Shown piece after piece: positions 1-12,700 of a stretch of 64,000 nucleotides of DNA. The number at the start of each line of letters is the position of its first letter. The stretch's first letter is position 1. The DNA is from Malus domestica. Its lineage: Eukaryota > Streptophyta > Magnoliopsida > Rosales > Rosaceae. The notes beneath the pieces were generated by a model that saw nothing but the letters and a program-made list of their open reading frames with translations, did no database searches and was not told the origin of the DNA. A program made the translations under genes and the position numbers. The stretch lies in contig NC_091673.1 in the NCBI RefSeq assembly GCF_042453785.1, positions 6,102,501 to 6,166,500 of the forward strand, in the 5' to 3' direction.

Positions 1-499
1 GTGAAAACACCGCCAGTTGTCTCAAAGCAGACGTTCATAATAGTAAGCGACCCGTCTCTTTACAATAGGATTTTAAGGAGACATTGGCTAATAAAGCTGG
101 ATGTTGTCACTTCCGTCAAGTATAAAAAAATTCGATTCCGCATCCTGGAAGGAGGAATCGAAGAAATTAAGTCTGACCAGGCCGCATCTCGACGATGCAC
201 TGTGTAAGTATTGAATGAATCAAAGAATAAGACCTTTACCCCCGTAGAGGTTTCCAAGGTCCAAATGGACGATGAAGCTACCAAATAGCAATTATCGCAG
301 ATGGATCAAGAAGATGGTGTCCAAACCGACGCATAAGCAGATGAGATAGGATGAAAACCCAAAAAAGACGCTAAGGACATCGTTCTTGATCCCCAGCAGC
401 CGGAGAAAACTATTAGAATTGGCTCATGTCTGAGCTTGAAGGAAAAGGAAGAATTCACTGTTTTCCTTAGGGAAGTGACATCTTCGCATGGTCACCTTC

Positions 500-1325
500 T
501 GACATGCCCGACATCGACCTCGAGATAGCTCGCCAAAAGCTGCATGTCGACCCCGCTGCCAAACAGGTGATCCAAAATAGAAGACATTTCACACCCGAGC
601 GGGTGACGATTATCGAAGCTAAAATTGACAAGCTATTCAAAGCCAGATTCATAGAAGAGGTAGCGCACTCAGCATGGCTTGCTAACGTCGTGCTAGTGAA
701 GAAGAAAGAGAATGGCAAGTAGAGAGTTTGCATAGATTACACCGACCTCAACAAAGCATGCCCAAAAGATCCTTATCCATTTCTCCGAATCGATCAATTA
801 GTAGATTCGACTACTGGGACCCAGCTGCTCAATTTCTTAGACGTATACTTCAGCTACAACCAAATAGCCATGTACGAGCCCGACAAGGAGACAATCACGT
901 TATTGATCGAACGGGGCACCTTCTGCTTTAAGGTCATGCCCTTTGGCCTCAAGAACGATTGAGCCACTTACCAAATGTTAGTAAACATGATGTTTAAGAA
1001 GCAAATTGGAGTAACCATGGAGGTCTATGTCGATGACATCATAGTAAAGGGCAGGCAACGATCAGATCACATCGGTAACTTGGCAGAAACTTTTGACATC
1101 CTTAGAAAGTACAAGATGAAGCTTAATCCTGCCAAATGCACATTCGGAGTATCTTCATTCAGATTTTTAGGGTACCTAGTAACCCAACGAGGAATCGAAG
1201 CACATCCCAAACAAATCCGAGTAATCCTAGAAATAAAGTCTCCAACTAGCTTGAAGGAGATCCAAAGCTTGACTGGACGATCAACCACCCTCAACCGCTT
1301 TCTCTCGCGGTCCACTGATTGATGC
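500..1325 (+). mobile_element. Reverse transcriptase region of the Ty3/Gypsy fossil
   Basis: The region matches a Ty3/Gypsy reverse transcriptase in translation. The active-site motif YVDDI is readable near 1027, and the following LNPAKCTFGV and FLGYLVTQRGIEA blocks are typical of the family. It is a broken fossil segment of the element that spans 1-5405. Confidence 0.88.
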
Positions 1326-1419
1326 AAACTTTTTTTAAGGCTATCAAGATGGCATAACGAGACAAATGGGATGATGAGTGCGAAAGAGCTTTCCAAGACC
1401 TGAAAAAGTATCTCACATC

Positions 1420-2130
1420 ACCTTTCTTATTATCCAAGCTGGAAATAATGGATGACTTATACATCTACTTGGCAGTCTCAGAAGTAGCAGTGAGCTCTAC
1501 CCTCATATGAGAAGAGTTGGGGGCTCAATTACCGGTATTCTACACTTTTAAAGCTCTCATTGATGTGGAAACTAGATATTTGAAGATCGAGAAATTAATT
1601 CTGGCACTAGTTGTTACGGCTCGAAAGCTCATACCATACTTTCAAGCTCATATAATCATCGTCATGACTCAATGTCCTCTACGATCAATCTTACATGGTC
1701 CAGACGCTTCTCAACGAGTGATGAAATGGGTGTTGGAATTTGGCCAATATAATTTAGTTTTCCAACCCCGTACGGTGAAAAGGGCCCAAGTTTTGGCAGA
1801 CTTCATAGCAGAATTTACGCCTAGCCTAGGCAACGCGACAGAGCGGCACAACGATGCCTCGAAAATAGCCGAACACAACTTAGCCGTGCCTGCTCCACCC
1901 GATGTAGACTTCTGGCATTTGCATGTTAACGGCGTATCCAACTACAAAGGCTCAAGAACAGGCGTGGTCCTTGTCACCCTAGATGGTTCGATACCCGAGC
2001 AAACGATTACTTTAGGCTTCAAAGCATCCAACAATGAAACAGAGTATAAGGCCCTACTAGCAGGCTTCTGAATGGCAAAAGACTTGGCAGTGAAAAAGCT
2101 TGCAATTCATTCTGATTCATAACTAATCAC
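1420..2130 (+). mobile_element. RNase H plus second (archaeal-type) RNase H of the fossil
   Basis: The first part resembles the standard RNase H that follows the reverse transcriptase. From about 1900 a second RNase H type follows, with HVNGVSN, the strong family block [15 protein letters not shown], and a later SDS motif. Two RNase H domains in tandem are characteristic of Tat-lineage plant Ty3/Gypsy elements. Confidence 0.8.
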
Positions 2131-2449
2131 CAGCTAGACTACTAGGAAGTACATGGCAAAACAACTGAGGATGACGCAATACCTAGATAAGCTACGTAAG
2201 CAACTTGAGGCATTTCAGACTTACACCCTCACTCAAGTTCTGCGGGTAGACAACACCCACACTGACGTGTTACCCGGCTTAGGCTCCGCCCTTGACCACC
2301 AACTCAAACGTTCAATTCTGGTGGAGTATCTAGATAAACTAAGCATAGAAGCGAAGCTGACAGCCGATATGTCATAGGTTAGTGCTACTTCCAACTGACA
2401 TAATTCTATAATAGATTACTTGGTCAATAACACTTTCCTCACGAAAAAG

Positions 2450-3625
2450 GTTGGAGTCTAGAAAGTTTCAAATAAAGGCGGCACACTACTACATGTGGAA
2501 CGGTATTCTTGTCCGAAGATCCTATAGTAGACCACATCTCCACTACCTAGCGTCTCCCGACGACCTAAAAGTTCTAAGCTCAATCCACGAAGATGTTTGT
2601 GGAAATCACTATGGAGACCTATCTTTAGTGCAAAAGGCTCTTAACGCAGGCTATTACTGGCTTACCATGCACCAAGATGCTAAAGAGTTAATACAAAAAT
2701 ACGACCGCTGCCAATGCTACAAGCCGGTACTAGCATTGCCTGCCAGCAAACTACACCCGCAGATGAGTCTTTAGCCGTTCATGTAGTGGGTAATCAACTT
2801 GGTAGGGCCAATGCCGCCCGCTACTGGGGGCAAAGGCATGATGATCGTGGCAACCGATTACTTCACCAAATAGATAGAAGTAAATGACAACCACGACTCA
2901 AACGAACATAGAACACTTCATATGGAGGAACATCATTTGCCGATTTAGCATCCCTCAATCTATCGTCACCGACAACGGCCCGCAATTCATGGGTAAAGAT
3001 TTGGCGAAGTTCTTCCAAAAGTATAGCATCAAGCAGTACATGTCCATGCCGAGATATCCTCAAGGTAATGGGTATGCCAAAGCATCCAACAAGATGATTC
3101 TCGACTGCCTCAAGAAATCCCTTTTCGACAAGAAGGGAAAATGGTCAGACGAACTCCTCGGATGTCTATGGGCATATCGCACGACCAAGCGACAAGCTTT
3201 TGGTAAGACTCTTTTCTTTTTAACATTTGGTTTATAAGCAATTATTCCTCCCAATGTCATCGTGCAAAGTATTAGCACTCTACTGCTAAGCATTGAGCAA
3301 AACAGTAATGAGATGGCCATAAGTTTAGATCTGGCATATGAGGAGTGCGAACAGACTATCACCCGTATCGCAGCCTACCACCAGTAGCTCATCTCCAGCT
3401 ATAACAAAAGGGCCAAGATCCGGCAGTTCCAACCCTGGAGATCTAGTCCTAAGGAAAACCTTCATCACTGCCTGCATAGAAGGCTAAAAAAAGATGGATC
3501 TCATATGGGAAGGTCCGTACAAGATCAGCTGGGTAGGCGGCAAAGGTAATTACACCTTCGCCACCATGAACGACAAAGAGATCGAAAAGCAGTAGAAGGC
3601 CTACAATCTGAGGAAGCACCATGTG
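2450..3625 (+). mobile_element. Integrase region of the fossil
   Basis: An HHCC zinc-binding region is recognisable (HEDVCGNHYG and, later, CQCYK, about 2590-2730). An integrase core follows with IVTDNGPQF near 2965 and an RYPQGNGYAKASN block near 3055. The end to about 3625 resembles the family's integrase C-terminal tail. The segment is degenerate. Confidence 0.85.
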
Positions 3626-4791
3626 TGACCTCTCACTACATTGAAGCCTGAAGAACTCAAGCAGCTCAACGGGCACCACTTCGCGAGCCGAGAATTATCC
3701 AATTGTTATGCAGTATCTACTTTACAGCCAAGTTTTTTGTTCATTTCACTCATTTTTCAATGAGGAATTCAGAAGTAATTTACAACTTGGCTCAACTACA
3801 TGCTTACAACAATTGATCACTCTTGCATTTCAAAAGAAGATCACGCCTTACTTAGGGACTCATCGCAGGAATTGCACCCCCCCCGAAAGACCAACCATGC
3901 TCTCTAATGCGAGAGGGTAAACCAATTCTCCGACACCCACATGGGTCTACTCTCCAAAACAGGAGGATAAACTCAACACTCTGAATATCCAGATGTGGAT
4001 GAGCCTGGCTGCCCTAGTATAACTAGATGCACGATAGCTTGCGTCGGGATTTCTAGAAGTAGCCACAATGGTTTTTTTCAAAGCTTAGCTAATTGAAGGA
4101 TTTTGGGTCTCTTGGCCTAATCCGCGAGGAACTGGGCCTCAGAGACGGAAGGGGCACATTACACAATACGCCCTATGGACAGCTGCCTTGGGACCCTAAA
4201 GCTGCTACCAAGTGCACTAAGGTAGCCTACGGTTTCCAGAAGACTACCTAAGGTTTGCCCTTCGAGTAGTAAGCCGCACTAAAATTATACAATCGCACGT
4301 TTCTAGGAGAGGTTAAACAAGTTAGCACGCATATACAAAGCTTCATCCATTGTCGACATGCTACGCAATCGATGGGCTTCATTTCTGCCAAAGCGCGGAA
4401 CGACCTACACCAAGTCCTAAAGTGTTGTGATACTTGTTACACAACCCACAGAATTGGAGAAAGCCAAGGTTAACAGCCTAGTGGTCATGCAGACTTGTCT
4501 GCTTCTGTAAGTAAGGCGTTTGGCTGTTAACCTTATGGCTAACAACTTTGTAAAGTTTTACACTAACACCTACGGCTACATAGGCTACGCGGGCCTGTCT
4601 GCTTATAGAAAAGTAGCATGCCTGCCACCGGTCTATAAAGTCTAAGGGTTAGGGCATGAACAAAATAAGCAAAGATGGAGAAAAGTGAAAGAAGTGAGTT
4701 TATAAAATTTTCTAGCAAAATTGATAAACGACAAGCAAATACCGAATGAGTTCAAGCAAAGCAAAAAGCAAAAAGTAAAACGAAGAAAATC

Positions 4792-5277
4792 CTAAAGACT
4801 ACCTACAAGACTACTCCTCAACAGCTTGGACGCTCCGTGACTACTCGGTCTCCACACCTCAGCAGCCGTGGCACCCTCAGCAGCGACACCACTCAACGCT
4901 CTACCCTCGGCTGCTCTAGCCTGGGCATCAGCTTCTCTAACTATTTCACCAATGGAAGCCTCGGAAGTAAAGGCGAGCAATTCTTCTGAAGAAATGAAGA
5001 AGGTCTCGAAGTCTTTACCAGAAAACTCAAAGTCAGCCGGCCGCCCAAAGAGATGGTCTACATAATCCAACTTGTAGAAATCAGCTTGACTCTGAGTAAG
5101 CGAAGCCTCGAGCCTAGCCTTTTCACCCTTCAACTGCTCATTCTCCTCGAGCAGACTAGCACGGACGCGCTGCAGCTCCTCCACTTCCTTCTTCAAACTA
5201 TCATTGATCTTCAAAGCACCCTGAAATTCCAACACTTGAGGTTCAAGCCTGTCAACGACCTTCTTGAAGTGGATCAC
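4792..5277 (-). mobile_element. Antisense coiled-coil ORF inside the Ty3/Gypsy fossil
   Basis: A 161-residue reading frame on the strand opposite to pol, rich in Glu, Leu and Lys with heptad-like spacing (about residues 1-65), followed by an acidic and Ala-rich tail. It lies between integrase and the expected position of the 3' LTR. Additional ORFs in this position, often antisense, are known from Tat-lineage elements. I see no host function for it. The assignment to the element rests on position and family knowledge. Confidence 0.55.
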
Positions 5278-5687
5278 TTGGTTATAAGCAGCGATCAGTT
5301 CGTCATCCTTTGCATAAGCAGTAGAGCGGAGCTCAGAGACGGCACTCTCAATATCTTAAATATGAGGTATGTAACACCCAATCTCCTTTTCTGCACTTTC
5401 ATACTTATCGTGTTATTTTAGTTTGATTATCTGTCTGGTTTGGTTTCGTTATTGGCTCGGTTATTTCAAGAGCTAATGACTGTATGTATGATATGAACAG
5501 CTTCTATTTTTTTCAATGAAGCTTTGTACAAAATCATTGTTATATTGCAATGTATTGTAATTCTTTTTCCATTTAAAATCACTAATAAATCATTCATGAT
5601 TGTTTCAATGTACAAAACTATCTGCTCGAGTTTCTCCGATTTCCAGGCTTGATTGGTAGGGTAAAAGAAGCTGACTGTTTTCGGGTT

Positions 5688-8125
5688 GAGGTATCAAGTG
5701 CCCTTTCAAGTTTTGATACCACTTGCTCCATGCTTCTCTGCAGCTTTAGTCCTGTGCACGACAAAGCTAGGTTGAACACAAGGTCAAAGGCTTCTACCGG
5801 AATACTCCCCGTTAAGTTTGGGATCTGCGAATTCTGTTACATCACCTCCTGTTGTGAGAGCCCTTGCCTGAAGAACAAAGATGAGGAACATAAGAAGCCG
5901 AATCAGGGACTCGAAATAGTTTTGCCAATATGTGGGGGAAAAAGTATGAACTTTGTTACCATTTTACTAAGAGGCATTGGTTTGTTTGAGTTTAGATTGA
6001 TAACCCTGCGCCCTGAGATAAGTTGCAGAAAAACTATTCCAAAACTGTAGACATCTCCTGAAGCATTTACGTGGTGATTCTTTCGGTACTCAGGATCAAC
6101 ATAACCGAATGTGCCTCTCACTTCTGAGCTCACATAAGACTGTCCCAAGTCCATAACTTTAGATAACCCGAAGTCTGACAGTTTTGATCGAAAGTTTTCA
6201 TCAATGAGAATGTTTGTTGGCTGCCAGTTGGGAATGCGACAAGAAAAGAAGTCGGATGAAAAGAGTGGTAAACGAACAGCTACAGTGGCGGCGTAAAGAA
6301 AAAATATATGTTCCTACCTTGATATCACGGTGAACAATGCAGCCTCCCGGATAAGTGTGCAGAAACCAAAGACCCCTAGCGCTGTCAATCGCAAGCTCAA
6401 GTCTCGTTCTCCATGGTAGATTTTTATCTTTACCTGCAATCAGCTTTGATTGAATTGGCCTTCCAAATGATGAAAACGCCTGAGAAAATCTACACGAATG
6501 GAAATGGGAATTTACCCAATAGCCACTCCGGAAGGTTCCCATTTTGACACAGTTCATAGACCAGGAAATATTCTTCTACATCCTCACAAGAGCCAAGCAA
6601 AGCTACAAGGTTTGGATGTCTAACATCGGAAAGGCTCGTTACTTCGCGCATGAATGTCTAAACAGATCCATCGTTGATTATGTGCTTCACTGCAACATGT
6701 TTCGCATTTGATAGTATGCCTTTGTATACCTTTCCTGGAAATATTATCAGATGGTATCAGAAGGGAAACTTCGGATTAACTACATAAAAACTACCCAAAC
6801 ATTATGGCTAATTTCGAGTTGCTCCCGAACTATTCAACATATTCAAACTCAGACCTGAAGTTACAGAAACCCTACATAAAACTAACCAATTTTCTTACCG
6901 TTCTAGGAGATTCTTACCAGCTCCGCCTTGGCCAATGAAGTTGACTGCGCTTAGATTGTCGGTCGCTGAATAGATTTCCTTGCTTGATATCTTAAGGCTG
7001 ACCGATTCTTCAGAAAGTAAATCATTTGATGCTGTCCAGTAAAACAAGGTCAGCAACAATTTACAATTGTTATGTTAATTTCTAGTAAGATATGAAACTT
7101 GTTGCAGAAATACCATCTTTTCGAGCTAAAATACTCTCATGAGTCCTTTTTCTGCATACGGTCCATGTTGCAATGAGAATTATTGCTGTAATTCCTGCCA
7201 GACCTCCACATAGAATCCACAGACCTGACATTCTCATGAAATTAATCAAAACACTATCATGACTGACCTTAAAAAAAACTGCCAGCGACTTCCCGACATG
7301 GTTGTGGTGACAATTAGGAAGTTAGATTACCTGTTTTCAAGTTTACACCCGTACTTCCTGAACTTCTCTGCACATCTGCAAAGGAAGCAAAGGCGATACT
7401 CAGCTCCAGTTTAGGGTCTGTTTGGGACTGCTTCTATAAGGGCTCAAAGAATTTTCTAACAACAAAAAGTGTTTCTGACTACTGTTTCTAAATTCACTTC
7501 TTAGTAAAAGCGCTTATGAGTTAATAGCAGAAGCAGTTCCAACAGTTTAACAAAATGATACAACTTACTGTTGTAAAAAATGAAGACATGAAACAGTATC
7601 AATTTCTTTCTTGACAGCCTATACCTTCTGAAAGTTTCTGATCCCCAAGGCATTCATACAGTGCTGAAACCCAATTCTCATCATCAATCCTCCTGCTTGT
7701 TAAAGTTACCAAAACTGCAAAACCACAAGTATCAGCTTCAAGTTTTGACGACGACGACTCATTTTCCAACGATGCTACAATCTCTTCCCACCTTCTCAGA
7801 CATGCACTACAAGCCTGATCCTGCTCGGACTTTTCGCCCGTGCCCAAAAGCTTACAATCTTCATCTAAATTTTCCAATGTGTTCCTCATATTGTCGAAAA
7901 CATCTACTTTCGTGTAGTCAGAGCATCCGCCGGCTCCATTTGTTAGCTTGTCAATTCCACAACTCAAAACATCATCTTTAATACCATTCATTGAAATTAA
8001 GCAGTCTGTCTGCTCTGTGGAGTTTAAGAAGAGCTGCACTGTCCGGGGTGCCCTGTGCCCCGTCCGGTTTGCCCTGTGCCCCAAGGCGTATAAGTAATCA
8101 TCAAAAGCTGCTCCGCAACAATTGC
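5688..8125 (-). pseudogene. Dead copy of the SPARK-type receptor-like kinase
   Basis: This is the left-block duplicate of the intact gene at 19600-22249, with the same exon order and mostly preserved splice sites. Four lesions are visible. A deletion of about 603 bp, joined at 8125/8126 through a shared TGC, removes the start codon, signal peptide, about 65 codons and the proximal promoter. A GAA-to-TAG change (6658-6660) falls in the exon holding the kinase ATP-binding lysine. An extra G near 5800 shifts the last exon. The normal stop is lost at 5688-5690. There is also an in-frame 3-nt loss near 5730. It cannot give a normal receptor, though it could still be transcribed. The SPARK-like Cys-rich ectodomain and HRD region remain recognisable. 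Confidence 0.9.
7428..7552. mobile_element. Short hAT-like MITE in intron 1 (left copy)
   Basis: The ends carry TGTTTGGGACTGCTTCT and, inverted, a GAAGCAGTTCCAACAG-like sequence, with internal AAAGCGCTT motifs. The same insertion lies at the matching place in the right copy (21338-21475), so it predates the duplication. The hAT label is inferred from the type of termini. Confidence 0.5.
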
Positions 8126-9126
8126 AGAAGAGAGAAAGCTGGTGTATGTGAGATAGCTCTGTCGTGTCATGTATTATGCAGGCTAATCTAAACAAGATTA
8201 GCATTTTGTTAATCAAACAATTAGTTAAGAATCAATCAAACCACAATATTTTATTGATATAAATAACAAGTAATGCCGAATGTAGAAATCTTGAGAGCGA
8301 TTTCTGAAGTTGGTTGTTAAGAATTTAAGGGAATGACAAACCAATGGGACAAAACGCACGGTACAATTCTCCTGCTAATCAAGCTCATTGGAGGTCAAAA
8401 TTTCATTTAAAAATAGTGGAAGGCCGGTTGGAATGAGTACAATAAACTTAACCTAAGAATCGAGAAAATCCTGTGTAGGGACACCCGATCACGTTATTCG
8501 TAGGGCAATTCTCCAAAAACAATAATAGCAGATCTTATGTATTTTAATCTCATTTTATGTTGATCTCACCCAATATGAGAGTTTCCCTAATCAGGAAGCT
8601 CTACGACCCTACCTAAGATTTCCTTCTCAAAGACAGATGTTGCACTCAAGATCAAGATTCTTAACTTTAGTTCTAAAGGTCAATTTTCAAAATTGAGACT
8701 TTGAGCTGGTGTATGATTATCTCTCTGGTTTGACAAGCATACATTTATCACCCAAAGAATATCATTTAATAGCAGAAAATTACTTTGTAAAAAGTCGCAA
8801 TTCCAAAACACACTATCTTCTAAGAACTGTTTGACTTGATCAAGATCACAAATGTGATAATTTTTATGCCACACAAACACCAGCAGTTATCAATTTGGAC
8901 ACCTAAACTTAAGATAAGTCAATTCAGAGCGCCAAATGGGAATGTCCCTCCCAAGTTGGAGAGGTTTTTTAGTGTGCCAAAATACAAGGTAGAACAACAC
9001 ATATTATACAATTTAAGAGATACTTGAAAAGAATTTTTTTTATAACTATATAATATGTGATATTCTACCCTATATTCCGGCCACAATGATAATTTTCACT
9101 CCAAATCTACTTTCTTGCATTGGTTT

Positions 9127-9764
9127 GTGAGGATTCTAGGGATTCAAACGTTCTCACCGTTCAGGTAGTCGTGTGGTCAGCTTTCGTTACGTATTGTTTG
9201 TATGTAATTTTAAATAAAAATTTCAAAATGATTTCTGACCGCACAATGTACGATATACGGATAGATAGTGAAAGAGAATCTCTAAAATCCTCACAAAGAG
9301 AATCTTTAGGATCTTCATAAAGAGAATTTGGATGAGATCCAAATCCAAGAAACATAAACATGAAGATTTTACATGCTTTCATTTTTCATTTAAATTGATT
9401 TTTCAGTATGCTCGAAATACTACATATATACTGTCTGAAGTACTATTTTGTGTTCCATTGAAAAATCTCTTATGAGTGTGGTGGGTTGGCCATGATTCGT
9501 GAGCCAATCAGTAATAACAATTCAATAATACAATAATATTACGCAATAAAGTTTGCAACCTTCCAGCAGCAGCAAAAGAAACGCCTATCTTTGTGGAATT
9601 CCCACTAACTGTTGATGTGCATTTGATTTTGTGTAATTATATATTTTGAGGCCTCTCTCTCTCTCATATTGTATATATCACACCTTTGGAGTTGCACCTT
9701 GAAGCCCGTCACCTGTCACCTTGAGAGAGCAAGAGATCAGTGGTGGTGCTGCAAACTATCGATC
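9127..9764. other. Intergenic region and ALDH2B 5' flank
   Basis: Between the kinase block and the ALDH start codon. Positions 9190-9350 resemble half of the fold-back MITE at 43211-43429 (shared GACCGCACAATGTACGATAT-like core and repeated AGAGAATCT motifs). The last 120 bases are pyrimidine-rich with CTCTCTCTCTC and likely hold the ALDH2B core promoter and 5' UTR. No gene is seen. Confidence 0.5.
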
Positions 9765-12700
9765 ATGGTGACTCGGAGGGTCGGCTCGCTTTTGAATCGT
9801 TCCTTCACTTCTGCTTCTATGTTTTCCAAAGGTAATCAATCTACTAACCCAATTCCCCAATTCCAACGCCTTTTCGATCTGTTGTGTTTTTTTGATTGTT
9901 TATATTCTGCTGCCTGGATCATATGGCCGACGGGTCCGATCGGTTTGTGATCTGCATTTTGTAATATCATGCATTAGCTGCCATCTTTGTTTGGTTGGTG
10001 AGAAAAATGTAGGATGAAGAACTGAAGATTGAATCTTTTTCGAAATTTTCAGAACTTGGGTGTAAAAATTTTGCAAAATACACAAAACCCATGTTGAATT
10101 TGATAATCATAAATTGTATTTCTTGAATTCTTGAGTTTTCTTCAGTTTACATTGACATTTGAATAAAAAATAATTTCTGCACATTTTTTTCTTTCGATGT
10201 AACTTGTTTATTTTCGTCATTTGATTTTTCTGGATAAGAAAAAAAGTGTGTGAAATCAGTTCCCTTTATTTTTTTATTGTGGTTTGATTAAAATTTTCTT
10301 TGTTTGAATAAACAAAATTTGGATTTCCATGAAATAGATTAGGTAGAATTTTGGAGGGTTAGATGCATGCGTTTTTGGATCTCTGATCTCAAGTGGCCCT
10401 GAAACCGACCCCACCACTGGCTTATTCTTTGCTGGCTGATGTAGGCCTCCGGAAAGATCGGTTTTTCTGCGTATTGACATAGCTTAACCGTGATCGCATA
10501 AATAAGAGAAGATAAGATTAACACGGTAACAGAAGGGTAGACAATCTGTCTCAGAAAGGATCCCTTCCACCAAATCCATCAAATCAAAGAATTCGGATTC
10601 TTAAAATTTGATCCAACAGCTAAAGTTAATATAACTTTTAAAATGACTCATGTTTTTAGCTGTTTAATCAAATTTTAAGAACTTGATTCTTTAACTTGGT
10701 GGATTTGATGGAAGAAATTCCTTTCAGTATTCTTGCTATCCCTATTTCTGACTTTTAGCTTTTCTTATTAGTCAAACTCAACGGTGGCTTTTGGCTTTTT
10801 CTCAATCACCCACTGTATCTTTCTATGATATAGAAATAAAATCTTTTCCGAATCTGTGTGTTCAAAAATGATAATCTTAGATATTCAGATCATTCATTTT
10901 AAATCTTACTATCCTTATTAGTCATTCTATCAGCCCACCCTAAGCTCTGAATCTCTTATTTTCTCTCTTCAACTATCCAAATCTTTGAATTTTTAGACTT
11001 CAAACACAAAAATTAAAAAGAATCTCAACTCAATCATATATGTACCCAACTGGCCAACTTGCATTTTTTTAGGAGAAATAGCCCTTCTATTTAACGAGCA
11101 ATATGTCACATTAGTCATGATTATCTCAAAAGATGTCCCTACCACATTATCATGTCATTTGTCACACTATTTGGTGATCAAATATGTTACTTAAGTATAC
11201 ATGAGTTTGATTAATTAGTCAAAGCATAATGTGTCCGTTTATTTGCATTTAAGTTGAAGTCTCCATACTTTGTAGATTATAGTAGTTTAAAATATCATCT
11301 GCCAATATAGAAATATTAATAATCATAAATGTCTATCTTCCTGTACTTTTCTTTAATTTTGGTGTTTGTAGTATTTTCTGACTGGATATTTGACATTTGT
11401 AGTTCTACCCCGTTTATATTTTTTACTCAGTTGACTTGATTTTACTTTAACCAGGGAGGTCTTCTTCTGTGGTTAGAGGAATTGGTAAATATAGCACCGA
11501 TGCTTCCATTGAGTCACCAATCTCTCCATCCGTCAAAGTAAATTATACTCAACTTCTAATTAATGGACAATTTGTAGATTCTGCATCAGGTGATCTTTCT
11601 TTTCCTTCACGAGTTGTCTAAACAGTTTGTGTTTCTCAGCATTGTGTCAAGCATTCATGTTGTTGTAATTTAACTTCAATTTAGCATTTTCTGGTTCTTC
11701 GTGTGACGCTTGGATTTGGTCTCAGGGAAAACTTTTCCCACATTGGACCCCCGGACTGGGGAAGTGATTGCTCATGTCGCTGAAGGCGATGCTGAAGATG
11801 TAAACCGCGCAGTTTCTGCTGCCCGCAAGGCCTTTGATGAAGGACCGTGGCCTAAGATGACAGCTTATGTAACTATTCATTTTACTTGTTCAATGATAGT
11901 ATATGGTTATGTGAACTGTTTCAAGTTCAGTTCTTTGTTCAAATTTTTCTAATAGAACATCATTTTGCAGGAAAGATCACGAGTCCTTTTCCGCTTTGCT
12001 GATTTGATTGAAAAGCACAATGATGAAATTGCAGCCCTTGAGACTTGGGATAATGGGAAGCCATTTGAACAGGCTGCTAAAATTGAAGTACCAATGGTGG
12101 CTCGGTTTTTTCGTTACTATGCTGGTATGGACCCTTTTACACAACTACACCTTATGCTTTATGGAGTTTGAACAAAATTTATGTTCTGATCTTGGATATG
12201 CCACAGGATTTGCGGACAAGATTCATGGTCTCACGGTTCCAGCCGATGGAGAGTATCATGTGCAAACCTTGCATGAACCTATCGGTGTTGCAGGTCAGAT
12301 TATACCATGGAATTTCCCTCTTCTCATGTTTGCTTGGAAGGTTGCGCCTGCTTTAGCATGCGGCAACACCATTGTTCTGAAGTCCGCAGAGCAGACACCG
12401 TTGTCTGCTCTATATGCAGCAACCCTGTTGCAAGAGGTACTTCACGAATCAAAATTTTCTGCGTCACCTTTTTTGATAAGTTCACTTTCCCATGCGTTTG
12501 CTTCGATGTGGTCTCATTTGCTTCAATGGTGTCTCGAGTCCAGTTGAAATTATTAGAGATAATCCGCCCTTCCATGCTTACTGTGGTGCTTTACCTTTCA
12601 TTCTGATTTGACGGATTTTAACAACTTTCCGTTTTGAGTTGAACCTGCGAGTGGATTATGTGAATGAGCTTTCACATTGATATTTCAATTACTAATGCTG

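Larger units (their letters stand above)
1..5405 (+). mobile_element. Decayed Ty3/Gypsy LTR retrotransposon, pol and 3' region (Tat-like)
   Basis: Fossil retroelement entering from the left edge. Translated stretches show, in order, the end of an aspartic-protease region, reverse transcriptase, RNase H, a second plant/archaeal-type RNase H, and integrase. Protease-RT-RNaseH-integrase order marks Ty3/Gypsy. The extra RNase H and a reverse-strand ORF downstream of integrase are known traits of the Tat lineage. The coding region is clearly broken, with roughly ten or more interruptions. No LTR pair is visible, so age cannot be measured; the decay suggests it is old. Its right side stops abruptly where the duplicated kinase block begins, near 5405. 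Confidence 0.9.
5406..9126. repeat. Left copy of a ~4-kb segmental duplication
   Basis: This block aligns almost throughout with 19319-23656 in the same orientation. It covers the 3' flank, all introns, most exons and more than 1 kb of 5' flank of a receptor-kinase gene. A sampled stretch (8221-8330 versus 22741-22850) differs at about four positions in 110. Homology starts at TATCGTGTTATTTTAG and fades after CATTGGTT. The left copy lacks about 603 bp present in the right copy. Confidence 0.93.
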
